Source: Pterobdella sp. o SKG-2022 | Taxonomy: Eukaryota; Annelida; Clitellata; Hirudinida; Piscicolidae | DNA length: 64,000 bases | Assembly (NCBI GenBank): GCA_964035795.1 | Contig: OZ038321.1 | Coordinates: forward strand, 23,752,850-23,816,849 | Reading direction: 5' to 3' | Shown: in pieces, positions 1-11,400 of the stretch | Layout of the letters: every line of letters starts with the position of its first letter | Position numbering within the stretch: the first letter of the stretch is position 1 | Notes under the pieces: generated by a model | Told to the model about the DNA's origin: nothing | Database searches by the model: none | What the model saw: the letters and a program-made list of their open reading frames with translations, nothing else | Translations under genes and position numbers: made by a program

Positions 1-1028
1 CATTTATTTGAATTGATAATAATCATTCATATATCTTAATTAACTACGAAGAAAATTTTTTCCACAGCGAAAAGTATGTCTTCATTTGTTCCTTTCTTTT
101 GGGTTTTGGAGACAGCTGTCTGAATACCCAAGTCAAAAAAATTTGTTTTAGAACTTCATTTAAAAAAGCTAATAAAATTTTTATAAATGATAAACTGTTT
201 ATGAGTCTGTTAACGTAATGATGAGGTGTGAGATGCAGCCCCATGGTGATAACTTCGATTATGGTCGCTGGATTTCATCGTCGTTATCAAGTTTTAACAT
301 AGATTCAATGAAATATATTTCAGATCTACCCTGTCTTGAGGAATTTGTACTATGATGACATTTCTTCGGCGTGTTCTCTCTTTAAATTCATCCAAGTCAT
401 TATCATTTCTCGATTCTAAATATTCAATATAAAGCACTATTTTCAAAGTTTTTTTGACTTTCATGAAGTCTTTCGTGAGCCTAACTCATATTAGAAAGTG
501 ATTAAACTGTGAATTAATTTTATAAAATAAAAAACTTGGCAAAATATTTTTAGTAAGGGAACATTTTTTTCTTTCTTCCAGAGTTTGGCATGTGCAGTCT
601 GCTTTGCCTACAGTCGATATGTGATTATGGAGGTCTGATGCAGCTTTTGAGTTTAAATAATCATTTTAGAGTTATTTTACATTCAAATTTTAGGATTCAA
701 ATTTATTAAAAGTGAAATTAAGCTTTCATGGATTTGGTTCATTTGTAATTAATGGAGATAAACAATTAACTTAGAGATTTTGTGGAAAGTTTATTAAAAT
801 CTTTTCAATAAATATTCAAAAAAAAAATTCTGGAGTTTATTTTATTCCATGAAGATTTTTGTAAGGTGAACTTAATTTACTTTAATATTTATGTTTGGGT
901 CGAAAAATTAAAATCTCAATAAATTATTCAAAGATATTGAAAAATTCTTAAATTTACAATTGAACTATAATAAGTATTAAACAAATCAAAAATTTTTAAA
1001 ATCCTTCAAATCACCCTCACAGGTTCAC
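1..1028. other. No recognised gene; AT-rich sequence
   Basis: I see no family-recognisable coding sequence here. One short stretch on the plus strand (about 586-636) has a good acceptor (ttcttccag), 17 open codons (SLACAVCFAYSRYVIME) and a GT donor. It could be a small exon of an unseen upstream gene, but nothing joins to it inside the window. The rest is low-complexity A/T-rich DNA. Confidence 0.4.
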
Positions 1029-1123
1029 TTATCCATTTTGTGTTTTTTTCTTTTTGTTGGGGTTCTCTTCTTCATCATCCTTGAAAGCAGAAGACTTAGC
1101 GGTAGTGGCTACTACCAAATAAA
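1029..1123 (-). CDS. Putative terminal exon, unassigned protein
   Basis: On the minus strand a strong acceptor (gttatttctag) is followed by 30 open codons and a stop. The peptide begins hydrophobic (YLVVATTAKSSAF), continues acidic (KDDEEENPN) and ends KKKKTQNG. It enters in phase 1, the phase in which the candidate exon at 3300-3362 ends, so the two can join. I do not recognise the family. It could be an alternative 3' end of the dehydrogenase gene upstream, whose exon at 4531-4650 also ends in phase 1, or part of a separate gene. The acidic-then-basic tail would suit a cytosolic C-terminus after a membrane segment. Confidence 0.4.
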
Positions 1124-1689
1124 CTAGAAATAACATTATTTTGAGATTATTAATTCAACATGAAATACAATTTTTTTTATAATTAAATCGTATAATGGTA
1201 GCATATCAATTTTTAATAATTTGAAGAATTGTCCAACATTTTTTATTTCAACTTGTACTGTAACATCTTTATCAGGGGTTTTTTGCCCCACTTGAAACGT
1301 TATTATGATCTGCTATTAAACAAAACATTCTGTAATTGAGTCAAACTCTATTTGTTTTATATTTTCTATGCTAGATTACTGAATGAATATTATATCTAAA
1401 ACTTTACAATCTTTCATTCATGCTCCATGACTTTTGACACATTAACAAGTATTATGCAGTTTTATGATATTTCAAACAACTTGAAGCACTTTAATAATTC
1501 AAAAATTTTTTTTTTTGCCTTAGAATCCTTAATCTCAGTTGAAGAACTCTCTTCTTTTTGCATCAGAGCCTCCTACTTTTGAAATATTCTGCTGTTTCTT
1601 CGAGCTGCCACCTTTATCCGAGAAGTAAATCGTCTCGAAATTTAGGAAAACCACTCCAAAAAGCTACTTTCTGTTAACGAATCGTGATC

Positions 1690-2160
1690 AAAATCTGTTT
1701 AATTGTTTCAAGTTGTTTGATATCAACCCAAAAATAAGTACTGCTGAATTTACTGGAAAAGATATCACAAAGTAACCTAACAAAGACCCTGGCCTGGATG
1801 GTTTTACACTAGAAGTCTGGAAGCTCGAGAAAGCCCGAAAATATTTGAGAATGTTTTGCATCAAAACCTTTAACGGTGTGCGTTTCAATGAATGAGGTAT
1901 ATCTGGTATCGCACTTGCGCCCAAAAAAGAAGACAACTCGTTTTACTAACTATATGGGTATAAGTCTTGACCAAATAGTTTCCAAAATCTACAACCGGCT
2001 CATACTGAGTGAATCTTTCTTCTCATCAACAAGCTGCTTAGCCCCAATTAAAAGGCCCGCCCCGAAAAATCTACCTCGTCTTACCTTCTCACACTCAGAA
2101 GAATCATAGTACTTCGGCTCAAAATGTGCTATTGTGGTACAGAGATTTATTCGTTGGGTG
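1690..2160 (+). mobile_element. Decayed non-LTR reverse transcriptase fragment
   Basis: Plus-strand translation across frameshifts and stops gives pieces of a LINE reverse transcriptase. The first is NKDPGLDGFTLEVWK, resembling the K-x-PGPDG-x-x-x-E-x-W motif. About 130 bases later comes APKKKTTRFTNYMGISL followed by IVSKIYNRLIL, resembling the PKK...NYRGISLL...K-IYNRIL block. Neither the catalytic YADD region nor an endonuclease is visible. This is a dead fragment of an element of uncertain clade. Confidence 0.7.
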
Positions 2161-2849
2161 GTAATTTTTGGCTTTAAAGCTATTTAATGTTTTTTAAACA
2201 ATTTCGTGAGTTTTTAATGCTCCAATAAATTCTAGTTTTCAAAAAACACCACTATCTCAGAAGCGGCAATGCTTTCTAATATTTCCACGCAGGTTACGAC
2301 GTATCACATCGACTCTCAAGCTGAAGATGAATGCTTTAATAGACGTTCAAAATTGGTGTAGATGGCAAGAGTAAACGCAGATAAACTGGGTGGGAAATAT
2401 GCGATTGAATAAAGTGGAAAAGGCTGAATCATATACTGTAAACAAATGCATGTAGTTTCTAAGTTGAAAAATAAGAGTAAAAAAAGTTATTGTCTGAAGC
2501 ATCATGTTTTTTTAGGAGCAGCTTAGTTTGATGGATAGTTCCAACAGAGTGGTTTGGTGAAGGGTTTATGGTCAAACAGCTCTTGTACATGTAGTCTTCC
2601 AAATTGTGAAAGGCAATGATAGAAAATGCTGTCATGTTTGGATGAAAAAACCTAGAAAAACACTATGGAATAGTTTGGAACAAAAATTGCAGAAGGCAAT
2701 CCTTTTTACGAAGGCTCAAAATGATCTTCATAATCCCAAAAATTGAAAAGAGTTGATTTGATAAGTGTGGAAGATGGATGGATGCAAAACACTGGGAATA
2801 AGGAACGTCGCACTTGAATTTTTTGTTTGTTTAATAGTTAGCCTCAAAT

Positions 2850-3018
2850 TGTAAATCATAAAAACACGACAATATTTGAATTTTCTATTTTGACGAAGTT
2901 TTTCGATATATTCTATATAATCACAAAGTAACTAATTAGTTACCTGATGATGATATAGAATATATCAAAAACTTCGTCAAAATAAAAAATTCAAATATTG
3001 ACGTGTTTTTGTGATTTG
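2850..3018. repeat. Foldback (palindromic) element, about 170 bp
   Basis: Two arms of about 68 bases are inverted copies with few mismatches. The left arm contains TTTTGACGAAGTTTTTCGAT and the right arm contains its near-complement. They are separated by about 30 bases (aatcacaaagtaactaatta and following). The arms end in AAATCATAAAAACACG and its complement. No coding capacity is seen. This fits a small non-autonomous MITE or foldback element. Confidence 0.75.
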
Positions 3019-3299
3019 AATTATTTTTTATTTTAACAAAGCATTCCTTTTCAACATTTATTTGGAGTTTTTTATGAAATCTTAATAAATTTTCTTTCCT
3101 TAAAATATATAGTTTCTAACAAACTAATGAAATTATACGATGAATCTACTCTGTAAAAGATTATAAAGCCTGCTTTTTAAGTTTCTTTTGTGTAAATAAG
3201 TAAGTCGACCTTTCTCCAGTTTTCTCGATCATTCATAATTTTTCTTAATTCATTAATAATCTACATATGTCATTTATCTTTTTTTTCTGTTTCTCTTAC

Positions 3300-3362
3300 C
3301 GTGGGTTGATTGCCAAAATACGAGTTTGTAGGCGACTTCTTCGGGATGTTTGAAATAATCAC
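3300..3362 (-). CDS. Putative internal exon, unassigned protein
   Basis: On the minus strand this 63-base segment lies between an acceptor (gctagcag) and a consensus donor (Ggtaaga), and is open in phase 1-1. It reads DYFKHPEEVAYKLVFWQSTH. The phase is compatible with the upstream dehydrogenase exon (4531-4650) and with the terminal exon at 1029-1123. I cannot assign a family, and joining it to the dehydrogenase gene is only one possibility. Confidence 0.4.
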
Positions 3363-4110
3363 CTGCTAGCTTCATTCTTTTTTTAAATTTTGTTGTTACT
3401 TTGAAAATTTCATGAAAATCATCGTGGAACTAATGATTGTAGTGAATCCGATAACATAAGTTCAAGCCTTTTAAGAAAAACAATAAGGAACCAGAAAAAT
3501 ATAATTTCGAATTTTTAGAAAGTATAAACATAAGAGTTTTAAGCAAAACTTGAAAAAATTTACCTTCATTAAAACGGTTCTTTATATGTTTAAAAAACAT
3601 TTTTAATTGTATTTTTAAGATTCCCCGAATCAATAGGATTCTATTCTAATTTAATGAATATAATTTCAGAACACTGGTTAGTTTATTAAAATACAAAACT
3701 TTTTCGTTAACAAAGTAACATTTTCAAGTATAATTGAAAAAATCATTATTCTAATTTGATATAACCTTTATAAGAGATATAATCTCTTTCGTTTCATAGT
3801 AAACTTGATATTGAAAATTTATTGAATGAAATTTTAATCTAAAACTGTTGACATGTTTTCAATCTGGCTTCATTGACTTGTTCATTTGGAATCATAATAG
3901 AATCTTCCCACCCAATTATTTAAAATTTTAAAGCGTTCAAAAATAACTTGAAAATTTTAGTTTTAATTTAAAAAATTTATTTTTCCATGCGGTAGATTTC
4001 AAATTTACAAAAATCTGTAAAAAAAAATGGCCATAATAAGAACAAATAATAATGCTTAGATTTTTGGAAACAAGGTTGTTAATTCACAATCAAAAAATGT
4101 TTTTGCGTTT

Positions 4111-7100
4111 TTAGCATTGAGTATAATACATTTTAGTGTTTTCAAGTGATTTCTCAAAGTTGTAAATAGGTTGATAATATAGATGATGAGAGATTCTGCT
4201 TCTGTTAACAGTATTATTGCTGTTGATGAAGGTGAGAGAGGCCGAAGAATGGTGAAAGTCAAGATTGTAGAAGGGCTTTAAAAACATTAAAAAGATCTCA
4301 CAAGACCTCAAAAACATATAAGCCACATTGTATGGAATGCTCCAGGAAGACAAAGACAAACTTGGTGCATAAATTATACTTTAAATGTTGGTAATTTGTC
4401 AAATAATTCAATTTTTCGGTTATTAATCAAACAGGTATGCAGAAAACTAAACATCATCCATAAATTACAAATATGAAAAAAAATGTCAAAGTTGAATATT
4501 TTTACTTTTTAAGAGGGAGAAAAAAGTTACTGAAGTGCCACATATTCATACGAGGAGTGTCGTCGGAGACGAAGTAAACTTGACCAGCCACCTCCACCTC
4601 TCCTTGCACCAGGCACTTTAGAGCGCATATATGAGCCCACGCTACATTTCCTGCAAAATATTCTTGTATAAACCTTTCTTTAAGCTTTCATCGACCCTCT
4701 CACCAACATAAGTAGCCTGCACTAGCTTTGAAGGGTCCCCGACCCTAACTATCGTTGTCCCTGCAATTTGCTCACATCAAAAATTATTCATAAAAACTTC
4801 CACAAACATTAAACTCTTACTTTTCAGTTTAAAAGATGTGAGTTGAGGAATTCTGAACGCCTTTACCATTGCATATGTCACATAGTTCGGGTCTCCCTCT
4901 CCATACATCACACTGGGCCTGATGCACACGGTCTTTAAGCCTTCCACCGTTGAATGAGAAAAACATGAGTTTTCATTGAAGTTCAGCATTTATCATCTAG
5001 TTTTTTTCAAAGTTTACAGAGATTTATTCATATATCTATGTTTGGAGTGTTAAAAATCTTTCATATTGAAAATCTTCTATATATTTTTCAAATATTACCG
5101 TTGCCCCTCATGCATCTAACCATTTTTTTCCTTTTCATTCGCCATGAGCACAAGTTTTTCAGCAGCAACCTCCAAAGAATTTCATTAAAAAATTTACTTA
5201 TTGAAAATCAACTGACAAAAACAAAGTCAAACTTCACAGTAATAATGTTAACTATAAATATCTGTTAAATAATATGAAAAAACTTAACTTAGCCAGATGT
5301 ATGGCTGTTTTATAAGTACATACTCAAAATTTTCAGAAGTTTGATATCAAATGATAATTTTAATTCATATAGCACCAATGAAACAATAAAAACGCATTAA
5401 TTGTTTGAAGAACCGTAGCATGACCAGACCTTAGACTCTGGGTAGCCAAGGAAGAGGTGTTGTGCAGGGTACAGAACATCTTCGTTGATGTTGTTTAGTT
5501 CCTGTATAAGATTGTGCTCTCCAAAATGATGTAGTGCTTTGTTTTTTATATCACCACGTTTAATTGAAAAACACTTAAAATTATATTTCAATTTCAACAT
5601 TATTTTATTGCTGCCGATAAAAAGTGGAGAATCAAATTAGCGACCTTTACTAATTTTCAACTGCCCTTCTATGTTTCATAATGATGGAAGATAGAGTTTA
5701 TTCTAAAAAAGCTAATCATTTAGAAATCATTTATCAAAAACTGAAAAACAACGATGCTTTACACCGAAATTGAGTGCATAGAAGGCACATAATGGAAGTA
5801 TTGATGATACCTTGAGGCCCAGCACAGCATCGATGGAGCTTGTATACACCAGGCCCTTTAACCCCTTCTCTTGGCATGCTTGTACCACGTTTGCTGTTCC
5901 TGCAATGTAGTTTGCGTCTTGTGATATTACATCTTACCGTTTTTATGTTTTCATCTTTTATTATTTTTCCTATTTTTTAAAATAAAAGACTCAGAAAGAA
6001 ACGTTGAAAAATTAAATAACAATAAAAACTGAAAACGAAAAGCTTACCAAATGATTGAAATTATACGATAAAAATAAAACCCTTGATGTTGACACTGTTA
6101 ATTTTTTCGTTGTCTGGGTTGCAGCTGTAAGCCACATAGGCAGCCAAGTGGATTGCATGAGTCACCCCCTCCATCACCGCCTTCACTTCTCGAAAGTCCC
6201 TCACGTCACACTTCTTGTAGACCATTTTCCGGGAGTTATCTTTGTCCAGCTCTGCTTTTAAATTTGAGTTATTATTTTGAATGAAGTTAAAAACTTTTAC
6301 CGTGATTTATAAATATTATTGAGAAATTAATTACATCATTTCACGTTTATTAAAGCATAAAGCTTTTTGATTTTTTGTGAAATTATGAGCCCTCAATGAT
6401 GATGATAATGAAAAGCCTCGTAAATTTATAAACATATGAACAAATGAATTCAGTTCCATCATAAAACATTATTTCTGCAATCTTAATTATTGCCAACATT
6501 TCCAAATCCAGTGCTTTGAGTGTTTTCGTAAAATTAAAAAATTTCTTGATAATTTTTCAAAACCAGAAAAGTAATTAATTTTGATAGTTATACGCTAATA
6601 GCTGTTTGAATCATCAAAACTTCACAAAGCAATATAGAGTTGAAAAGACCTTGGGTTGATTTTGGGGCCAGATCTGTGAGGATGATTTGTTGAAAGGGAT
6701 GCTGTGTCTGTTGCAATAGTTTCACTACTTGACCACCTGCCCGTCAAAGTTATCGACCTACTCATTAGATTGTACTCAATAATGTTAGTTGGTTTATGAA
6801 AGTCTTTGTGCAATTTTTACAAAACCTTTCATGTTGTTAATACTTCTAGTTATGAGGAAATTCTTATAATGTCACAACAGCTTACCTCGTATGAATATTG
6901 ATACATCAAAAGTCATTTGATAGAATTCATGATTCTTCAAGCCTAACCTAAGTATTAAGATAAGAAAATCATTCAATTAAAATATTTGCGAACCTAAAAA
7001 CCCGTTTGAGCCCGTCACAAGAAGTTTCAATTCTTTCGAATCCGTCTGAGAATATAGAAAAAAAATTAGCTAAATTACAAAAGATTTTTTTACTGAATAC

Positions 7101-7278
7101 AATATTTGAAAACAAGCTCATACTTGTGCATACTACCCTCAAAAGTGACCAACGATGGGTGAGGGATATAAATTATTGAAAAAGAACATACCCATTTGTC
7201 TTGTATGTTGTAATGGACATGAGATTTGCATTGAAGAAACGGAGTTCTACTTTGCAATATCTTCAAATTTTTCATCAT
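4111..7278 (-). CDS. 3-beta-hydroxysteroid dehydrogenase-type extended SDR (multi-exon)
   Basis: NAD(P)-dependent oxidoreductase of the 3-beta-HSD/NSDHL branch of extended short-chain dehydrogenases. Family members oxidise the 3-hydroxyl of sterols or steroids at the ER membrane; the substrate here is unknown. Exons read (high to low): 7278-7192 (ATG, donor gtatgt), 7045-6994, 6736-6650, 6251-6081, 5899-5811, 5501-5430, 5169-5121, 4940-4821, 4760-4704, 4650-4531, 4360-4111. The first ten are phase-consistent. Visible motifs are the Rossmann glycine motif LLVTGSNGFLGG, TDL closing beta-2, HAIHLAA, YTSS and the catalytic YPESK, then CIRPSVMYGEG, YVGNVAWAHICALK and YFVSDDTPRMN. The last exon (WSIPYNVAYMFLRSCEIF, then YYQPIYNFEKS to a stop) matches the membrane-anchored C-terminal part of the family. 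The junction from 4531 to 4360 is out of phase (1 against 2), so a small exon is missed or a boundary is wrong. The first exon is the least certain. Length is about 385 residues, against about 370 typical of the family. Confidence 0.85.
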
Positions 7279-8409
7279 GATTCAATATTATTTCCCCTAG
7301 TTTTTCATCAAAAACTCTTATATATCCCACGATGTAAAATCCGTTTGAAGAAGCTTAAAAACTTCATTAATCTTATTTCTTAATAATTATTTTTTCACAT
7401 AGTAGTACTACAAAATGATTTAAAAATTCAATGTTCTAAGCATAATTTTAACACAAAATGTCTGAGTTAAAATAATTTAAAAAAAAATATGATATGCAAA
7501 GGTTGAAATTTTTCAAATAAATGAAAAAATATCATATAATGACTTAGTAAAGAGCTTAAATAAAGTCATGAAGTTACTGAATTTTGTTTCTTTTGAGTTG
7601 CTAAAATAACTTCAAATTACAGGTTGTAAACAAAAAAAATTGAAAAACATTAACTCTTATGGAAAAGGAAAAACTTCATATACAATATATAAAATCTCTA
7701 TTCGATATAAGTTTTTATTTATGGAAAAGTTGAGCTAAATTTTTGAAAATTTATTTTTTATTGTTTCATGAATTGTAATAACTATAAAATTGAAGTTATG
7801 AAATGCCTACGATTTCTAAAATCTAAATTTAAATGCAATAAATAAAAATTATGAAACACCCGGATTCTAATTTAAATAAGTACTCGAGGCTTCATTTCAA
7901 ATAAAATTAACGAATATAATGAGATGCTCGTTTAAACACCTGTAGTGGAGACTTGCACCCATTAGTAGCTTCCTCAATTAATCCAATCCCCACGCAAGCT
8001 AATCAAGCTATTGACAGTTGTAAATTTATTCACGTTCAAAAGTTTTAAAGATGAATGGTGGGAATAAAATGATAGTTAAACTTACTAAATAATACTAAGA
8101 ATGTTTTGAAAAATAGCAAAAAAAGATTTTTCATTCGATGCTTAATCCGATTAACGGAATTTTGACTTTCTCGGGCAATCTCAAAGTCACCATTAGTTTC
8201 TTTTGTCCACCATATTCTTTCTAACATACAAAGACTCTCGAAATAAAAAATTTTGACGTGTTAAAAGAATTCGAAGTTTGATTAAAAACTTTAAATTAAG
8301 CACAAACACATCGATCAGGCATTAAGCTTGTTGCAGATGATTTAATTTGAAATCGATAGCACCTGAAACTTTCAATTTAAGTGGAGACTGCAGGATCTTT
8401 TGGCCAGAT
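7279..8409. other. Intergenic region between divergent genes
   Basis: AT-rich spacer between the dehydrogenase start (minus strand) and the mucin-like gene (plus strand). Because both genes start at its ends it should contain both promoters. I see no convincing TATA box or other defined site. A minus-strand open stretch beginning MLERIWWTKETNG (8227 downward) could be an untranslated or alternative first exon but has no support beyond being open. Confidence 0.4.
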
Positions 8410-11400
8410 ATGAAAGCTGTGATATTTTTTTGGTTTGTGGTGATTGTGGTACAAGGGGTGGGTTCTTTTATCATCCCCATGTTCACAAAAGCTACGATTT
8501 CAGCAGGCACTGAATCACCTGCAATATTAACTGGAATGAATATGAAAACTGAAACTGACATTGTCCCTAAATATATTTATACAACGGCAACAACCAAAGC
8601 AACTGAAAGTACTACCACCATCCAAAGTGTTTTGACTTCTGGAACTACGGAAGCAACTGAAAGTGCTACTACTACTCAAATTCCTTCGACTTCTGGAACT
8701 AAGAAAGAAACTGAGGGTATTATTGCTACCCAAACACTATTAACACCTGAAATAACTAAAGCAACGCAAGGAACCACAACCTCTCAAACTCAATTACCAG
8801 TCCAAACAACCAAAGCAACTTTGGCTACTACAACCAACCAAATCGTTTTGACAACTAAAACAACCGAAGCAACTGAAGGTACTACCACCGCTCAAACTAT
8901 ACTAACAGCCGAATCAACTGAAGCAACTGAAAGTGCTACTACTACTCAAATTCCTTCGACTTCTGGAACTACGAAAGAAACTGAGGGTACTATTGCTACA
9001 CAAACATATTTAACACCTAAAATAACTAAAGCAACGCAGGGCACAATAACCTCTCAACCTCAATTACCAGCCAAAACAACCAAAGCAACTTTGGCTACTA
9101 CAACCAACCAAAACGTTTTCACAGCTAAAACAACCGAAGCAACCGAACGTACTACCACCGCTCAAACTATACTAACAGCCGAATCAACTGAAGCAACTGA
9201 AAGTGCTACTACTACTCAAATTCCTTCAACTTTTGGAGCTACAGAAGCAACTGAAAGTGCTACTACTACTCAAATTCCTTCGACTTCTGGAACTACGAAA
9301 GAAACTGAGGGTACTATTGCTACACAAACATATTTAACACCTAAAATAACTAAAGCAACGCAAGGAACCACAACCTCTCAAACTCAATTACCAGCCAAAA
9401 CAACCAAAGCAACTTTGGCTACTACAACCAACCAAAACGTTTTCACAGCTAAAACAACCGAAGCAACCGAACGTACTACCACCGCTCAAACTATACTAAC
9501 AGCCGAATCAACTGAAGCAACTGAAAGTGCTACTACTACTCAAATTCCTTCAACTTTTGGAGCTACAGAAGCAACTGAAAGTGCTACTACTACTCAAATT
9601 CCTTCGACTTCTGGAACTACGAAAGAAACTGAGGGTACTATTGCTACACAAACATATTTAACACCTGAAATAACTAAAGCAACGCAAGGAACCACAACCT
9701 CTCAAACTCAATTACCAGTCCAAACAACCAAAGCAACTTTGGCTACTACAACCAACCAAATCGTTTTGACAACTAAAACAACCGAAGCAACTGAAGGTAC
9801 TACCACCGCTCAAACTATACTAACAGCCGAATCAACTGAAGCAACTGAAAGTGCTACTACTACTCAAATTCCTTCGACTTCTGGAACTACGAAAGAAACT
9901 GAGGGTACTATTGCTACACAAACATATTTAACACCTAAAATAACTAAAGCAACGCAGGGCACAATAACCTCTCAACCTCAATTACCAGCCAAAACAACCA
10001 AAGCAACTTTGGCTACTACAACCAACCAAAACGTTTTCACAGCTAAAACAACCGAAGCAACCGAACGTACTACCACCGCTCAAACTATACTAACAGCCGA
10101 ATCAACTGAAGCAACTGAAAGTGCTACTACTACTCAAATTCCTTCAACTTTTGGAGCTACAGAAGCAACTGAAAGTGCTACTACTACTCAAATTCCTTCG
10201 ACTTCTGGAACTACGAAAGAAACTGAGGGTACTATTGCTACACAAACATATTTAACACCTAAAATAACTAAAGCAACGCAAGGAACCACAACCTCTCAAA
10301 CTCAATTACCAGCCAAAACAACCAAAGCAACTTTGGCTACTACAACCAACCAAAACGTTTTCACAGCTAAAACAACCGAAGCAACCGAACGTACTACCAC
10401 CGCTCAAACTATACTAACAGCCGAATCAACTGAAGCAACTGAAAGTGCTACTACTACTCAAATTCCTTCAACTTTTGGAGCTACAGAAGCAACTGAAAGT
10501 GCTACTACTACTCAAATTCCTTCGACTTCTGGAACTACGAAAGAAACTGAGGGTACTATTGCTACACAAACATATTTAACACCTAAAATAACTAAAGCAA
10601 CGCAAGGAACCACAACCTCTCAAACTCAATTACCAGCCAAAACAACCAAAGCAACTTTGGCTACTACAACCAACCAAAACGTTTTCACAGCTAAAACAAC
10701 CGAAGCAACCGAACGTACTACCACCGCTCAAATTATACAAACAGCCGAATCAACTGAAGCAACTGAAAGTGCTACTACTACTCAAAATCCTTCAACTTCT
10801 GGAGCTACAGAAGCAACTGAAAGTGCTACTACTACTGAAATTTCTTCGACTTCTGGAACTAAGAAAGAAACTGAGGATATTATTGCTACCCAAACACTAT
10901 TAACACCTGAAATAACTAAAGCAACGCAAGGAACCACAACTTCTCAAACTCAATTACCAGCCCAAACAACCAAAGCAACTTTGGCTACTACAACCAACCA
11001 AATCGTTTTGACAACTAAAACAACCGAAGCAACCGAACGTACTACCACCGCTCAAACTATACTAACAGCCGAATCAACTGAAGCAACTGAAAGTGCTACT
11101 ACTACTCAAAATCCTTCAACTTCTGGAGCTACAGAAGCAACTGAAAGTGCTACTACTACTGAAATTTCTTCGACTTCTGGAACTACGAAAGAAACTGAGG
11201 GTACTATTGCTACACAAACATATTTAACACCTAAAATAACTAAAGCAACGCAGGGCACAATAACCTCTCAACCTCAATTACCAGCCAAAACAACCAAAGC
11301 AACTTTGGCTACTACAACCAACCAAAACGTTTTCACAGCTAAAACAACCGAAGCAACCGAACGTACTACCACCGCTCAAACTATACTAACAGCCGAATCA

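Noticed and set aside
6055..6261. Plus-strand open frame containing SHIGSQVDCMSHPLHH
   Set aside because: It is the antisense of the dehydrogenase exon 6081-6251, which has clear family similarity on the other strand.
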